DNA of 64,000 bases, taken from NCBI RefSeq assembly GCF_021654775.1, contig NZ_AP025343.1, forward strand, positions 3,129,501-3,193,500, given 5' to 3'. A program made the position numbers and the translations under genes. Under the pieces are notes generated by a model. The model saw only the letters and a list, made by a program, of their open reading frames with translations. It ran no database searches and was not told the origin of the DNA. Below are positions 37,329 to 46,558 of this stretch, piece by piece. Position 1 is the first letter of the stretch; every line of letters begins with the position of its first letter. The DNA is from Paenibacillus azoreducens (lineage in GTDB: Bacteria > Bacillota > Bacilli > Paenibacillales > Paenibacillaceae).

Positions 37329-38455
37329 AGGAAGTCGGAATTTTGACCCACAGCTTTCTGGATGCATATAACGGGAAGATAGAGAAGATTTATGCCGGCG
37401 GCCTGGAGCGTTATTTGTATGAATTATGCGGTATCCTAACGGAGCTGAACCATAAACCCGTCATCCATCAACTCTCTTACTGCGGCGATTTCGTGAAAGA
37501 TTTGGGGATGATTAAGGTTTGCGGATATCAATGCGGACAGGATGAGCATCTTAAAGTATTTAACCGGATGACGGAAGAAGCGGCAGGGCCCCTGATTTAT
37601 TCAAGTTTTATTTGGGAGCCGGTGGAATACAAGGACGGAAGCCTGGGGATTTGCCACGGAATCAATTGGGATTATTACGCATCATCTGCCGAACACAAAG
37701 CGGAAGTCGGTAAAAATATTCAGCATGCCCTTGGCCGCTTACAAAAAATCGTATCGGTAGACTCCCATTTTCTAACCTTTTGCCGTTCGGTTTGCCAGTA
37801 TTCCGATCCGGATCAAATCATACTCCTTCCTAATGCGGTTGATACCGTGCGGTTTGCCCCCGGGGCCAGATGGAGAAGGCTGCAGGACGACGCTGGCTTC
37901 ATCCGGATCGTATATCCCCGCCGCATCAGTATCGAGAGAGGAATTATCCCGATGATGCTGATTGCCGACAGGCTGCTGCGCAATTATCCGCAGGTGCGTA
38001 TTGAATTTGCCGGCGAAGTCATTGATCACAGTCTGATTACCAAAGCATTCCGGCAGTGGCTCGATCACAATCCTTACCGTGATCGAATCAGGCATCGCAG
38101 CTATACGTTCGACGAAATGGTCGAAGCGTACCAACAGGCAGACATTGCGGTTATTCCCACCATTTTTTCCGAAGGGACCTCTTATTCTTGCCTGGAAGCG
38201 ATGAGCTGCGGTTTGCCGGTGGTCGCAGGCAATGTCGGCGGCCTCAACGATCTGATCATCAGCGGATATAACGGCTTGACCGTTACGCCGACGGAAGAGG
38301 AGTTGTATCAGGCCGTTGCTTCCTTAATCGACCGTCCGGAGCTTCGCCATTACTTGGGGGCGAACGCCAGAGAAGCGGCCCGCGCTTTTGACATCGGGAT
38401 TTGGAGGGAGAAATGGAAACACATTTTACGTTCATATCTGGAACTGGGGGACTGA
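37325..38455 (+). CDS. Family 4 glycosyltransferase
   Basis: A 376-residue GT-B glycosyltransferase. The N-terminal acceptor domain includes YAGGLERYLYELCGIL, the donor domain has VYPRRISIERG, and the EX7E motif is SEGTSYSCLEAMSCGLPVV, typical of GT4. The C-terminus is a normal GT4 helix. The ATG at 37325 overlaps the preceding stop; an upstream in-frame ATG at 37307 lies inside that gene. It probably adds a sugar to the same glycan as its neighbours. Confidence 0.88.
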   Translation: MKEVGILTHSFLDAYNGKIEKIYAGGLERYLYELCGILTELNHKPVIHQLSYCGDFVKDLGMIKVCGYQCGQDEHLKVFNRMTEEAAGPLIYSSFIWEPVEYKDGSLGICHGINWDYYASSAEHKAEVGKNIQHALGRLQKIVSVDSHFLTFCRSVCQYSDPDQIILLPNAVDTVRFAPGARWRRLQDDAGFIRIVYPRRISIERGIIPMMLIADRLLRNYPQVRIEFAGEVIDHSLITKAFRQWLDHNPYRDRIRHRSYTFDEMVEAYQQADIAVIPTIFSEGTSYSCLEAMSCGLPVVAGNVGGLNDLIISGYNGLTVTPTEEELYQAVASLIDRPELRHYLGANAREAARAFDIGIWREKWKHILRSYLELGD

Positions 38456-38565
38456 GAAGCCATGAACGGGGATGGTAATGCCGAAGCCATTGGAAGGGAG
38501 CATGATCTTACCGGGTGGGGAAAGCTTATGCGGAGCATGCCGGTTCATGGCCATATGGCGTAGAG

Positions 38566-38781
38566 ATGCCCGTACTATCCCTTAAGGAGCAGTTCCGCCT
38601 CGCCGGAATCCGTCTCATGGAAGAGCAGGGGATCGGTTTTGTGGAGAGCCTGGATTTCCTTGATTTTATTCCCGGCAGCGGCGGATGGAAGGAATCGATC
38701 AGACTCTGGTATACCGGTCTTGAAAAGAAGGAGCAGCAGTTGTTTCCAGGTTATTTGCTTCTCGCCCATGGCATCGTCTAG
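38566..38781 (+). CDS. Small protein at the end of the glycosyltransferase operon (tentative)
   Basis: A 71-residue frame starting MPVLSLKEQFRLAGIRL and ending FPGYLLLAHGIV. The composition looks protein-like, but no family is recognised. The start is unsure: GTG 38515 extends it by 17 residues, and the ATG at 38462 (33 codons, ending at 38564) is a competing short frame with MNGDGNAEAIG. It ends just before the terminator hairpin at 38787, which supports a real gene end. Confidence 0.4.
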   Translation: MPVLSLKEQFRLAGIRLMEEQGIGFVESLDFLDFIPGSGGWKESIRLWYTGLEKKEQQLFPGYLLLAHGIV

Positions 38782-38786
38782 CACCG

Positions 38787-38832
38787 TGAAAAAAGCTCCG
38801 GTTAAAAGGCATTCGCCCTTTAACCGGAGCTT
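38787..38832 (-). terminator. Terminator between convergent glycosyltransferase operons
   Basis: A 14-bp perfect stem AAGCTCCGGTTAAA (38793-38806) / TTTAACCGGAGCTT (38819-38832), with a T run on the minus strand. The stop codon of the degraded minus-strand gene (38820-38822) lies inside the stem. Confidence 0.85.
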
Positions 38833-39145
38833 CCATGTTTCTGCAGAAACTTTTCGATCATGCGGTCCTTGATGAATTCGGCACGGTTGATCCAGCTTTC
38901 TGTGAACGCGCTGTTCCGTCTCGCCGTAATCAGATCCGGCGCGCGGTCATGAAGCAGCGCTTCATCCAGCTGCCGGAGGAATTGAGCAGGCGATCGGCCG
39001 ATTCTGACATGTTCCTTCCTGCGTTCTGACCTCAGAGAGCTCCGTAATGACGATCGGCAATCCAGCGGCAACTGCTGGGGATGCTGGAGGTGAACCTGGT
39101 AATCGAAACAAGGCAGATACAAAATCGGCGGCATGCTCAACGTTC
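38820..39145 (-). pseudogene. Frameshifted remnant of a glycosyltransferase C-terminus
   Basis: Protein-like sequence alternates between two frames. One frame gives MPPILYLPCFDYQVH, then a second frame gives AVAAGLPIVITELSEVR, then the first resumes with RKEHVRIGRSPAQFLRQLDEAL and SFTESWINRAEFIKDR-like text to the stop at 38820. Joined, this reads like the donor-domain end of a GT-B glycosyltransferase (GLPIVITE, VRIG, QLDEAL). No N-terminal part exists, so it appears to be a decayed gene downstream of the TPR glycosyltransferase operon. The assignment rests on my reading of the frames. Confidence 0.45.
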
Positions 39146-39176
39146 CGGCTATAATTTGTACCTCCTAATAAGCCAG

Positions 39177-41114
39177 CTAGATACGAAGGGTTGCTGCTCG
39201 AAGCAATTTTGGCAATTGAATGCCGCTCATAACTGACATGGAATGGCGGTGCTTGGCTTTTTCGGTTAGACATACTGCGCTTGCGGCAAGCGCATACGGG
39301 TTATCCGCGTAGTCTACGAGCAGCCGCAAGGCGTCGTCCAGACATGAAGAAGAGGAGCAGCGCAGCGCGAAACTCGTATAAAGGAGAATTTCTTCCAATG
39401 AGGGGGAACGCTGCGGGGGCGGGGATGCCGGCAGCCAATCCAGACACCACTTGGTCAGAACATATGCGGGCGCGGACAGAAGACCCGCAATAACCGAGGA
39501 CGGCAAGGGATGAGCGGATGATGTTTGTTTGTACAACTCTTTCAGAAGCTGATGGATTTGAGCATAAGCGCGGCACTGCAGAAAAAGCTGAAGCGCAGTC
39601 AAGGCGACTGGTTCCGGAAGGGAGATATTTCCCTGGCCCGAAAGGAAGGCATGAACGGGCACCAACGGTGAATGGATCGTTTTCAGTTGTTCGGCTGCGC
39701 GATCAGCGGCTTCCCTATCCCCCGCTTTCCAGGCGGAGACCCAGAGATAGGAAATCCAGATGGCATCATCGGGCCAGCGGGCGCTGGCCTTCAGGAGTTC
39801 CGAATATAGCGAGTTTCCCGGTTGCGGTGCATATTGCCGCATCATTTCAATCCAAACCTGCCGCGTCTTACCCAAGTCCGGCATTTCGGCGATCACATCA
39901 AGCCAATCCTCCCGACCTGCATTCAGCGCGGCGGAAACCAGGAGGTTTTGCTGTTTCTTGGACACGGGTTTTTGAAGAGTATGGATCCATTCCTTGAAAT
40001 GGCCGGAGTTCTGTTCTAATAGAGACAGATGCAGGGCGTCCGCCCATGCCGGATGATAATCCGGATTCAAGTAAAGCGCATGCATATAATGGACGGCGGC
40101 GCGGCCCGTTTGCAGCATCTTTTCGCATATCCGGCCGGACAGCCAATGAGTCCGGTACGTGCCGCATCCGGATGATGAAGAGTATCTCGGATCCGCTTTG
40201 CCTTGCTCTGCCGCTTTCATCATCCATTCATGCGCTTGTTCAAAGTCTTTTTTCTGCGCCTTCAGCAGACCCTTGAATTCCAGCAAATCCGTGAAACCTG
40301 GATGGCTTGCCAGCCCCATGTCGGTGACGTATTCGGATAATTCGCATTGTCCGGTAACATTCAAAGCGAAAGCCGCTTTTAAAAATACATCCGACATGTA
40401 GCCGGAAGCGGGATTTTGCTCGATAACCGCCATCAGATGACGCAGCGACTCGTTAAACTTGCTTTCCTGATAAAACTCCGTGCCTAAAGCGTAACGCAAT
40501 TGGGGATTAAACGGATCTTTATTTAGAGAGGACTCAATCAGCTCCAAATTACGGCGATGTTTGTTTTTACGCTCGATTTCCGATTGCAGATAGCCGTAGT
40601 GTTTGATTTGCAGCGGCGCGTAAGGAATGGGACGCCGTGTCAGCTCAAGGACGCTGTCTGCTGCATTCTCATGAATGGCTCCTTTAAACCGGATCTGCGG
40701 ATGATTGCGGAACAGTCTGCACACGGCATCCGTAAAATAATCTTCTTCGTTAAAATCTCCATAGAAACTAATTAGCGGGACAAAGTAACCTGCGATACGT
40801 TCATCGCTCACTAGCAGTTTCGACACAACGTCCGCATCCCACATGTCAGCTGCTTCGTCGGCATCCAGGACTAGAATCCATGAACGGGTGGCCTGATCGA
40901 GCGTTTTATTCCTGGCTTCGGCAAAATCATCGTTCCACTTCAGCGGAATGACCCGTGCGCCATAAGCCAAGGCGATATCCATTGTTTGGTCTGTGGATCC
41001 GGTATCTCCGATGATAATTTCGGATACCAGATCGCGAACGGAATCCAGGCATTTTGCCAAGTGTTCCTCTTCATTTTTAACGATCATACACAAAGTGAGA
41101 TCCAGGGGCGGCAT
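39177..41114 (-). CDS. Family 2 glycosyltransferase with TPR-like tail (1)
   Basis: A 645-residue protein. Residues 1-230 are a GT-A domain: LTLCMIVKNEEEHLAKCL, EIIIGDTGSTDQTMDIA, NDDFAEARNKTL and the metal site VLDADEA, then a RFKGAIHEN acceptor segment. From about residue 240 it is all helical, with TPR-like pairs. Single-domain enzymes of this class in Gram-positives glycosylate peptides or proteins (the SunS type is the best known). It is the last of three paralogues in one minus-strand operon, 15 bp after the previous gene. Confidence 0.85.
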   Translation of the reverse strand: MPPLDLTLCMIVKNEEEHLAKCLDSVRDLVSEIIIGDTGSTDQTMDIALAYGARVIPLKWNDDFAEARNKTLDQATRSWILVLDADEAADMWDADVVSKLLVSDERIAGYFVPLISFYGDFNEEDYFTDAVCRLFRNHPQIRFKGAIHENAADSVLELTRRPIPYAPLQIKHYGYLQSEIERKNKHRRNLELIESSLNKDPFNPQLRYALGTEFYQESKFNESLRHLMAVIEQNPASGYMSDVFLKAAFALNVTGQCELSEYVTDMGLASHPGFTDLLEFKGLLKAQKKDFEQAHEWMMKAAEQGKADPRYSSSSGCGTYRTHWLSGRICEKMLQTGRAAVHYMHALYLNPDYHPAWADALHLSLLEQNSGHFKEWIHTLQKPVSKKQQNLLVSAALNAGREDWLDVIAEMPDLGKTRQVWIEMMRQYAPQPGNSLYSELLKASARWPDDAIWISYLWVSAWKAGDREAADRAAEQLKTIHSPLVPVHAFLSGQGNISLPEPVALTALQLFLQCRAYAQIHQLLKELYKQTSSAHPLPSSVIAGLLSAPAYVLTKWCLDWLPASPPPQRSPSLEEILLYTSFALRCSSSSCLDDALRLLVDYADNPYALAASAVCLTEKAKHRHSMSVMSGIQLPKLLRAATLRI

Positions 41115-41129
41115 ATGAAAGGAACTCCT

Positions 41130-42779
41130 TTACTCGTAGTACTCAAAGGGCGGCAGCAAACGGACCGCTTTGCGGATGACGGCATGACCGGGGTGATGAT
41201 GGAGCAGTTGTAGCAGGTGGGTTTCGGCGAATGCGGCCAGCAAACGGGCTGTAGTCGATTTTCTTTCTGCATGGAGGGCAGACGGCGGTGAAGGCAAAGG
41301 GGCGATCATGCCATAAACTGCTTCGAGAGCTTTTTCGGTATCGCCTGCATAATACGCCAATTCGATTTGCAAGCTATCACTCCACGTGTCTGATTCATCT
41401 GATGGGATATGAATTTTTGTGGACGGATTCACAGTGCCCATGCCTACGTTTTGGCGAAATTCCCGGCCTTCAGACAGCAGCTTGGAGATAAACCTCAACT
41501 TTTCGTTTTCGGGGGAGGATGCGATATGCCTGAACCGTTCAAGCAGTTCGCCTGCGGCTTCATAGCAGCGGTTCGCCATCAGGAGTCCGGCGATCGAGTT
41601 CACTGTTTCGGAAGATTCCGGTTGCAGATGTTCGCATATAAAGGATGGGATCAGCTTGTCTTGAAGATTAGATTTCATGATCCTAATGATTTTATGAAAG
41701 GGCGGGCGCATCCCCGGCTCATGTTTTAAGGTCTGGGCATACCAGTGGAGGGCCCCCGCATCATCTCCGGCATCTTCCCGGATTTGGCCAAGCCCGAGAG
41801 TGGACAGATAAGTACCGGCACCCGATTCCGTATGGTAATGAACTGGTGCCGGTCCGGCTTCCACGGCCTTGTGGAATGCTTTTTCGGCCTCGGAAGCCTG
41901 CCCGGAAGAAAGGAGAATAACTCCTTTCAGATGAAGAAGGTCCGTGTAATCCGGAAAATGATCCAATCCGCTTTGACATATATCGAGCGCTTCATCTATA
42001 CGGCCCATAGATAGCAGACAGCGCGCTTCATATTTAAAAAGCAGATGATAGTAGCTTATTTCGGGTGCCGCCAGGTTTTTTGCCTGCCTGATATGCCTGA
42101 GCGCAGATGCATTGTCGTTCATCCGCATATATTCGACGGCCATGTTGTAGTGATTGAAGGGATCGTTTGGTTCGGCCTGAAGCGCCTGCTGAAGCAGATC
42201 AGCGTTTCTTCTGATTTTATCTTTGGCTGCAACCATCGCGCTGCTGTATCCGTAGTGATGGATCTTGATGTTGGTGATATGAAGTTTAGCCGTGGGGCGG
42301 TGTTCGGTAATGGAGGCGGCGATTTGCTCGTGGATTTTTCCCCGGAACCGGTGTTCCGGCCGCCGGCGGAACATGCGGAGAAGCGGATTGACCGTCGCCG
42401 TCGCCGACCTTATGTCATTGCCCGAATGATTAAGCACTTGCAGGAAAAATCCTTCGTATTCCATATGTCGGGCGCACAGGCGCAATTCGGCAATATCCCC
42501 GCGGTCGAGTTCTTCATCCGCATCCATAAACAGGATCCATGTCCCGCGCGCAAGTTCCAGACCGGCATTACGGGCTTTGGAAAAGTCCCCTTCCCAAGGC
42601 GTCCGGATCACCCGAGCGCCAAACCGGCGGGCAATGGCGATGCTCTCGTCCGTGGAGCCTGTATCGACAACGATAATTTCATCCACAGCCCGGCGAACGC
42701 TTTGCAGGCATCGGGGGAGATGATCAGCTTCGTTCCGAACGATCATGCACAGTGAAATTCCGTTTGTGATTCTGTTCAT
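41130..42779 (-). CDS. Family 2 glycosyltransferase with TPR-like tail (2)
   Basis: A 549-residue paralogue of its neighbours. The GT-A domain has ISLCMIVRNEADHLPRCLQ, EIIVVDTGSTDESIAIA, GDFSKARNAGLE and LFMDADEEL, then RFRGKIHEQIA. The helical tail includes DALDICQSGLDHFPDYTDLLHLKGVIL-type TPR units. ATG 42779 is chosen because AAAGGAG lies 8 bases upstream; the frame extends to 42803. Its start lies inside the previous gene (56-bp overlap), showing tight coupling. Confidence 0.85.
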   Translation of the reverse strand: MNRITNGISLCMIVRNEADHLPRCLQSVRRAVDEIIVVDTGSTDESIAIARRFGARVIRTPWEGDFSKARNAGLELARGTWILFMDADEELDRGDIAELRLCARHMEYEGFFLQVLNHSGNDIRSATATVNPLLRMFRRRPEHRFRGKIHEQIAASITEHRPTAKLHITNIKIHHYGYSSAMVAAKDKIRRNADLLQQALQAEPNDPFNHYNMAVEYMRMNDNASALRHIRQAKNLAAPEISYYHLLFKYEARCLLSMGRIDEALDICQSGLDHFPDYTDLLHLKGVILLSSGQASEAEKAFHKAVEAGPAPVHYHTESGAGTYLSTLGLGQIREDAGDDAGALHWYAQTLKHEPGMRPPFHKIIRIMKSNLQDKLIPSFICEHLQPESSETVNSIAGLLMANRCYEAAGELLERFRHIASSPENEKLRFISKLLSEGREFRQNVGMGTVNPSTKIHIPSDESDTWSDSLQIELAYYAGDTEKALEAVYGMIAPLPSPPSALHAERKSTTARLLAAFAETHLLQLLHHHPGHAVIRKAVRLLPPFEYYE

Positions 42780-44772
42780 TGATGCATCTCCTTTGCCGAT
42801 CATTCCAAGAGGTATGCCAACCGGACCGCTGCAGCAGATTTATGGCTGAACGAAGCTGTCCCGCTTCCTGGGCAAGTTTAGGCGCATCCGGCAAGGAGGA
42901 TTGTGCACGGTCAAGATAGTCTGCAGCCAATTGCAAATAGCTGATGGCGGCTCCGATCGAAGCAGCATCGAATGATGGATCATGGGAAGAAATATTTTCG
43001 AACAGTCGTGCCGCTTCGGCGTAATGTCCTTTGTCATATAAAATTTCAGCCAGCATATAGGCGCCTTCATCGTCAAGTGTTTGGGCATCGAGTGATGAGA
43101 TTAACAGATCGGCTGCATCAAGAATATAGCCCTCCCGATACAGCGTTTTGGCAAACGTAAACGCCCCGGCTTTGTCAAAAATGGATAATTTTCGGGCCAG
43201 GTTGCTCAATCCGACTGCAATGGCCTGGCGAATCAAGCCTTGAATCAAGGACGTATTCTCGAACTGCTCCTTGGTATTGTGTTCAGGTCCGATTTCCCGG
43301 CGGGCAAAAAGGAAACCATCGAGCTGCTTAATATCCTCATGCTCATGTGTCTTAACTAATGTCCAAATGTAAGGGTCGAGTGAACCTTGAAGCTGCCACT
43401 GGGTAAGCAGATGAAGCATTTCCCGCTCGGCATTCGGGGAGGTATCTGCGCAGGCAGCATGATAAAAAAACGAATGGGCTTCTTTAAATCGACGCAAACG
43501 AAGCAGGGAAGCGCCGTACAGGATGCTGATATTGTCAGCGGCAAGCCAGCGGGGAGGGCATAGCCGAATGATCTCCTGATCCGCTCCGATACCGTCAAGC
43601 GCTTCGAGAACGAGATTCCACTGCTGTTCATTACGAGGTTCGGCTGTCTTTAAAAGCAGGGTACCGATTTCTTCATCTGAGGTGTTTAGCCGATGGAAAG
43701 CAGAAGCGAGTCCCTTCAGGGCAGGGGGGAATAAGGGATTAATGATGGCCGCATTGTAAAAAAGCCTTGCCGCCTCTTCGGGCTGATCAAGCTTCAGGGC
43801 AAGTGCCCCCATTTTGGCGAGAGGTTCGTAGCTATTCATGCCTGCTTCCGTAACGTAAGAATTGGACCGGCATATAGTCGCTTTCCGGTAAGATTCGAAT
43901 GCTTTCTCCCATAATCCTTGGTTTTCAAGGCATTGACCGTAGGCAAAATGCAGATCGGCATAATCCGGATAATGCTGTATCTCCTGAAGACATATGAATC
44001 CGGCTTGTTCCGGTTCATTCCGTTCAAGCATGATTTTGACCAAATCTCTGATCAGCGTTGGCCTGAAGCGGGCGGCAGCGGGTGCAAGCTGCTTGGCTTG
44101 AAGCATGTATTTTTCGGCTTCGCCCAGGTTTCCGGCTTGACAATGCGTAATCCCCAAGTGGTACAGATAATAAGGATTCTCAGGATCAGCCTTCAGGGCA
44201 TCGATAAGTATTTGAAAATTTCGTTTCAGCTTGTTTTTCTTTAATATGTTCTCGGTCAAATATCCTGTATGCCGGATTTCAATATCGGAATCTTTAATCT
44301 TCCCCTTTCCGGAAAGTACACGGATGGACGGTTCAATTTCTTCATGGATCTTGCCTTGAAAATGGTATTCCTTGCGGTTTCTGAAGAGGCGGAGCGCGCG
44401 ATTGCGAACGGCATGCTCCCAATCGTGGCTTAATTGGTTAATAATGGTTACGTCGTAACCTTCCGCTTCGCTTTCGCGGATCAGCTTCCGGATGTCATCC
44501 ATGCTCGTCAATAGTTCTTCATCCGCATCTATTACCAATACCCAATCTGTTGTTGCTTGGCGGAGCGCTTCATTTCTGGGGAGTGAGAAATCTTCTTTCC
44601 AATTCAATGCAATCACTTTGGCGCCGTGTTCCAGCGCAATTTTGATGGTGTCGTCCTGGGATCCGGTATCGATCACGATTATCTCATCCGCATTTTTGAC
44701 CGATTCAAGGCATCTGCCAATGAATTCTGCTTCGTCTTTCGCGATCAGATGGACTCCTAGCGTGGGCAGCAT
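42724..44772 (-). CDS. Family 2 glycosyltransferase with TPR-like tail (3)
   Basis: A 682-residue paralogue, the first gene of the minus-strand glycosyltransferase operon after the repeat protein. The GT-A domain has LGVHLIAKDEAEFIGRCL, EIIVIDTGSQDDTIKIA, KEDFSLPRNEAL and VIDADEEL, then HFQGKIHEEIEP. A long helical repeat region with TPR-like units follows to residue 660. ATG 44772 follows AGGAGG by 7 bases; the frame extends upstream to 44892 without a better site. It starts 91 bp after the repeat-protein stop, so co-transcription is likely. Confidence 0.85.
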   Translation of the reverse strand: MLPTLGVHLIAKDEAEFIGRCLESVKNADEIIVIDTGSQDDTIKIALEHGAKVIALNWKEDFSLPRNEALRQATTDWVLVIDADEELLTSMDDIRKLIRESEAEGYDVTIINQLSHDWEHAVRNRALRLFRNRKEYHFQGKIHEEIEPSIRVLSGKGKIKDSDIEIRHTGYLTENILKKNKLKRNFQILIDALKADPENPYYLYHLGITHCQAGNLGEAEKYMLQAKQLAPAAARFRPTLIRDLVKIMLERNEPEQAGFICLQEIQHYPDYADLHFAYGQCLENQGLWEKAFESYRKATICRSNSYVTEAGMNSYEPLAKMGALALKLDQPEEAARLFYNAAIINPLFPPALKGLASAFHRLNTSDEEIGTLLLKTAEPRNEQQWNLVLEALDGIGADQEIIRLCPPRWLAADNISILYGASLLRLRRFKEAHSFFYHAACADTSPNAEREMLHLLTQWQLQGSLDPYIWTLVKTHEHEDIKQLDGFLFARREIGPEHNTKEQFENTSLIQGLIRQAIAVGLSNLARKLSIFDKAGAFTFAKTLYREGYILDAADLLISSLDAQTLDDEGAYMLAEILYDKGHYAEAARLFENISSHDPSFDAASIGAAISYLQLAADYLDRAQSSLPDAPKLAQEAGQLRSAINLLQRSGWHTSWNDRQRRCINEQNHKRNFTVHDRSERS

Positions 44773-44863
44773 ATATCTTCCTCCTGAATGAGGAGCATAC
44801 GCTAATTCGTATACTCCCCCTGTGACTTCAACAATCCTTTTTATGGTATGAACGGAAGAAGCT

Positions 44864-46525
44864 TTACGTTCCTTGGGCGTCAACGATGACATTGATGGTG
44901 GATGGCGATCCTGCCGTGGCCGATTGATAGGAGAGACGGGTATATTTAAGGAAGCGCGCCGGCACGAGCACGTCTACGGAACCGGCAGCCAACGGATTAT
45001 CCCCGACGGTGTCGATATAATAATTCGTTCCGTCTGCGCTGATTTCGACCCGGGTATTCACGGGATTGGCACCCGTGTTGTTGACAAAGAAGGAATATAC
45101 GCCAAGGACGCCAGTGGTTACTGCAGGAAGCGGAGTAAATGCGTCTCCCGTCGTAATGCCCAGCGTGGCCTGTTCGACAAAACTCTTCTGGGATATCGAG
45201 GTTACACTGCTTAAAGTACCTGCCGTAACGGTGGTTCCAAGCACACTGGTGATGGTGCCGTTCAGAATGTTGGTAACCGTGCCGGCGGAAGAAAGCGTAC
45301 CAGCGGTGATGGTAGCGCCAAGAACGCTAGTAATCGTACCGTTGAGGATGTCCGTGACCGTACCGGCGGAAGAAAGCGTACCAGCGGTGATGGTAGCGCC
45401 AAGAACGCTAGTAATCGTACCGTTGAGGATGTCCGTGACAGTTCCAGCGGAAGAAAGCGTACCGGCAGTGATGGTAGCGCCAAGAACGCTAGTAATCGTA
45501 CCGTTGAGAATGTCCGTGACGGTTCCAGCGGAAGAAAGCGTACCGGCAGTGATGGTAGCGCCGAGGACGCTAGTAATCGTACCGTTGAGGATGTCAGTAA
45601 CGGTTCCGGCGGAAGAAAGCGTACCGGCAGTGATGGTAGCGCCGAGGACGCTAGTAATCGTACCGTTGAGGATGTCAGTAACGGTTCCAGCCGAAGAAAG
45701 CGTACCAGCGGTGATGGTAGCGCCGAGAACGCTAGTAATCGTACCGTTGAGGATGTCGGTGACAGTTCCGGCGGAAGAAAGCGTACCGGCAGTGATAGTA
45801 GCGCCAAGAACGCTAGTGATTGTACCGTTGAGGATGTCCGTTACCGTACCTGCGGAAGAAAGCGTACCAGCGGTGATGGTAGCGCCAAGAACGCTAGTAA
45901 TCGTACCGTTGAGGATGTCCGTGACAGTTCCAGCTGAAGAAAGCGTACCGGCAGTGATGGTAGCGCCAAGGACGCTAGTGATCGTACCGTTGAGGATGTC
46001 GGTAACGGTTCCGGCGGAAGAAAGCGTACCAGCGGTGATGGTAGCGCCAAGAACGCTAGTAATCGTACCGTTGAGGACGTCCGTGACAGTTCCGGCTGAA
46101 GAAAGCGTACCGGCAGTGATGGTAGCGCCAAGAACGCTAGTGATCGTACCGTTGAGGATGTCAGTGACCGTACCTGCGGAAGAAAGCGTACCAGCGGTGA
46201 TGGTAGCGCCGAGGACGCTAGTAATCGTACCGTTGAGGATGTCCGTGACCGTACCTGCGGAAGAAAGCGTACCAGCGGTGATGGTAGCACCAAGAACGCT
46301 AGTAATCGTACCATCGAGAATATTGGTGACCGTACCAGCGGAGGAAAGCGTACCAGCGGTGATGGTGGTGCCCAGTACACTTGTAATCGTGCCTCCAAGA
46401 ATAACGGATGTAATATTCCCGGAAGTATCCGTTGCGATCACACGGGCGGTGTTGGTGGAATCCCGACCGAAAATGAGTGTACGAAGGTTGTCCGGGTCAT
46501 TTTGAAACACATTGTAGTTAGGCAT
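44864..46525 (-). CDS. Thr/Ser-rich tandem-repeat surface protein, DUF6385-like C-terminus
   Basis: A 553-residue protein in three parts. Residues 1-43 are a head (MPNYNVFQNDPDNLRTL...). Residues 44-440 are 14 full copies plus a 19-residue partial copy of a 27-residue unit (key pieces GTITSVLG, ATITAGTLSS, AGTVTDIL; ten Thr/Ser per unit). Residues 441-553 form a C-terminal domain with YSFFVNNTGANPVNTRVEIS and LVPARFLKYTRLSY, which I judge similar to DUF6385 proteins of Paenibacillus and relatives. No signal peptide or LPXTG is present, so export may resemble spore-surface or tail-fibre-like proteins. AAAGGA precedes the ATG. Downstream are three glycosyltransferases, making it a plausible glycosyl acceptor. 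Confidence 0.75.
   Translation of the reverse strand: MPNYNVFQNDPDNLRTLIFGRDSTNTARVIATDTSGNITSVILGGTITSVLGTTITAGTLSSAGTVTNILDGTITSVLGATITAGTLSSAGTVTDILNGTITSVLGATITAGTLSSAGTVTDILNGTITSVLGATITAGTLSSAGTVTDVLNGTITSVLGATITAGTLSSAGTVTDILNGTITSVLGATITAGTLSSAGTVTDILNGTITSVLGATITAGTLSSAGTVTDILNGTITSVLGATITAGTLSSAGTVTDILNGTITSVLGATITAGTLSSAGTVTDILNGTITSVLGATITAGTLSSAGTVTDILNGTITSVLGATITAGTLSSAGTVTDILNGTITSVLGATITAGTLSSAGTVTDILNGTITSVLGATITAGTLSSAGTVTDILNGTITSVLGATITAGTLSSAGTVTNILNGTITSVLGTTVTAGTLSSVTSISQKSFVEQATLGITTGDAFTPLPAVTTGVLGVYSFFVNNTGANPVNTRVEISADGTNYYIDTVGDNPLAAGSVDVLVPARFLKYTRLSYQSATAGSPSTINVIVDAQGT
45206..46396 (-). repeat. 81-bp tandem repeat array inside the surface-protein gene
   Basis: About 14.7 units of 81 bp encode the 27-residue repeat. 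Units differ from each other mainly at synonymous positions (for example CCAAGAACGCTAGTAATC against CCGAGGACGCTAGTGATC), while the protein units are almost identical. Edge units carry the amino-acid variants (TNIL, GTT). Being in frame, copy-number change would lengthen or shorten the protein. Confidence 0.95.
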
Positions 46526-46558
46526 CTTATCATTCCTTTACAAAAAATGAAATCATCC

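Noticed and set aside
38962..39273. A 103-codon minus-strand gene overlapping the TPR glycosyltransferase end
   Set aside because: Only its middle resembles a glycosyltransferase; it fits better as one frame of the decayed gene at 38820-39145.
45206..46396. Regular repeats that could suggest a CRISPR array
   Set aside because: Units are 81 bp, contiguous and coding, with no unique spacers or cas genes.
45066..46505. A 479-codon open frame on the plus strand opposite the repeat protein
   Set aside because: It exists only because the 81-bp unit has no stop in that frame; the sense protein has a ribosome site, distinct head and tail domains and synonymous variation between units.
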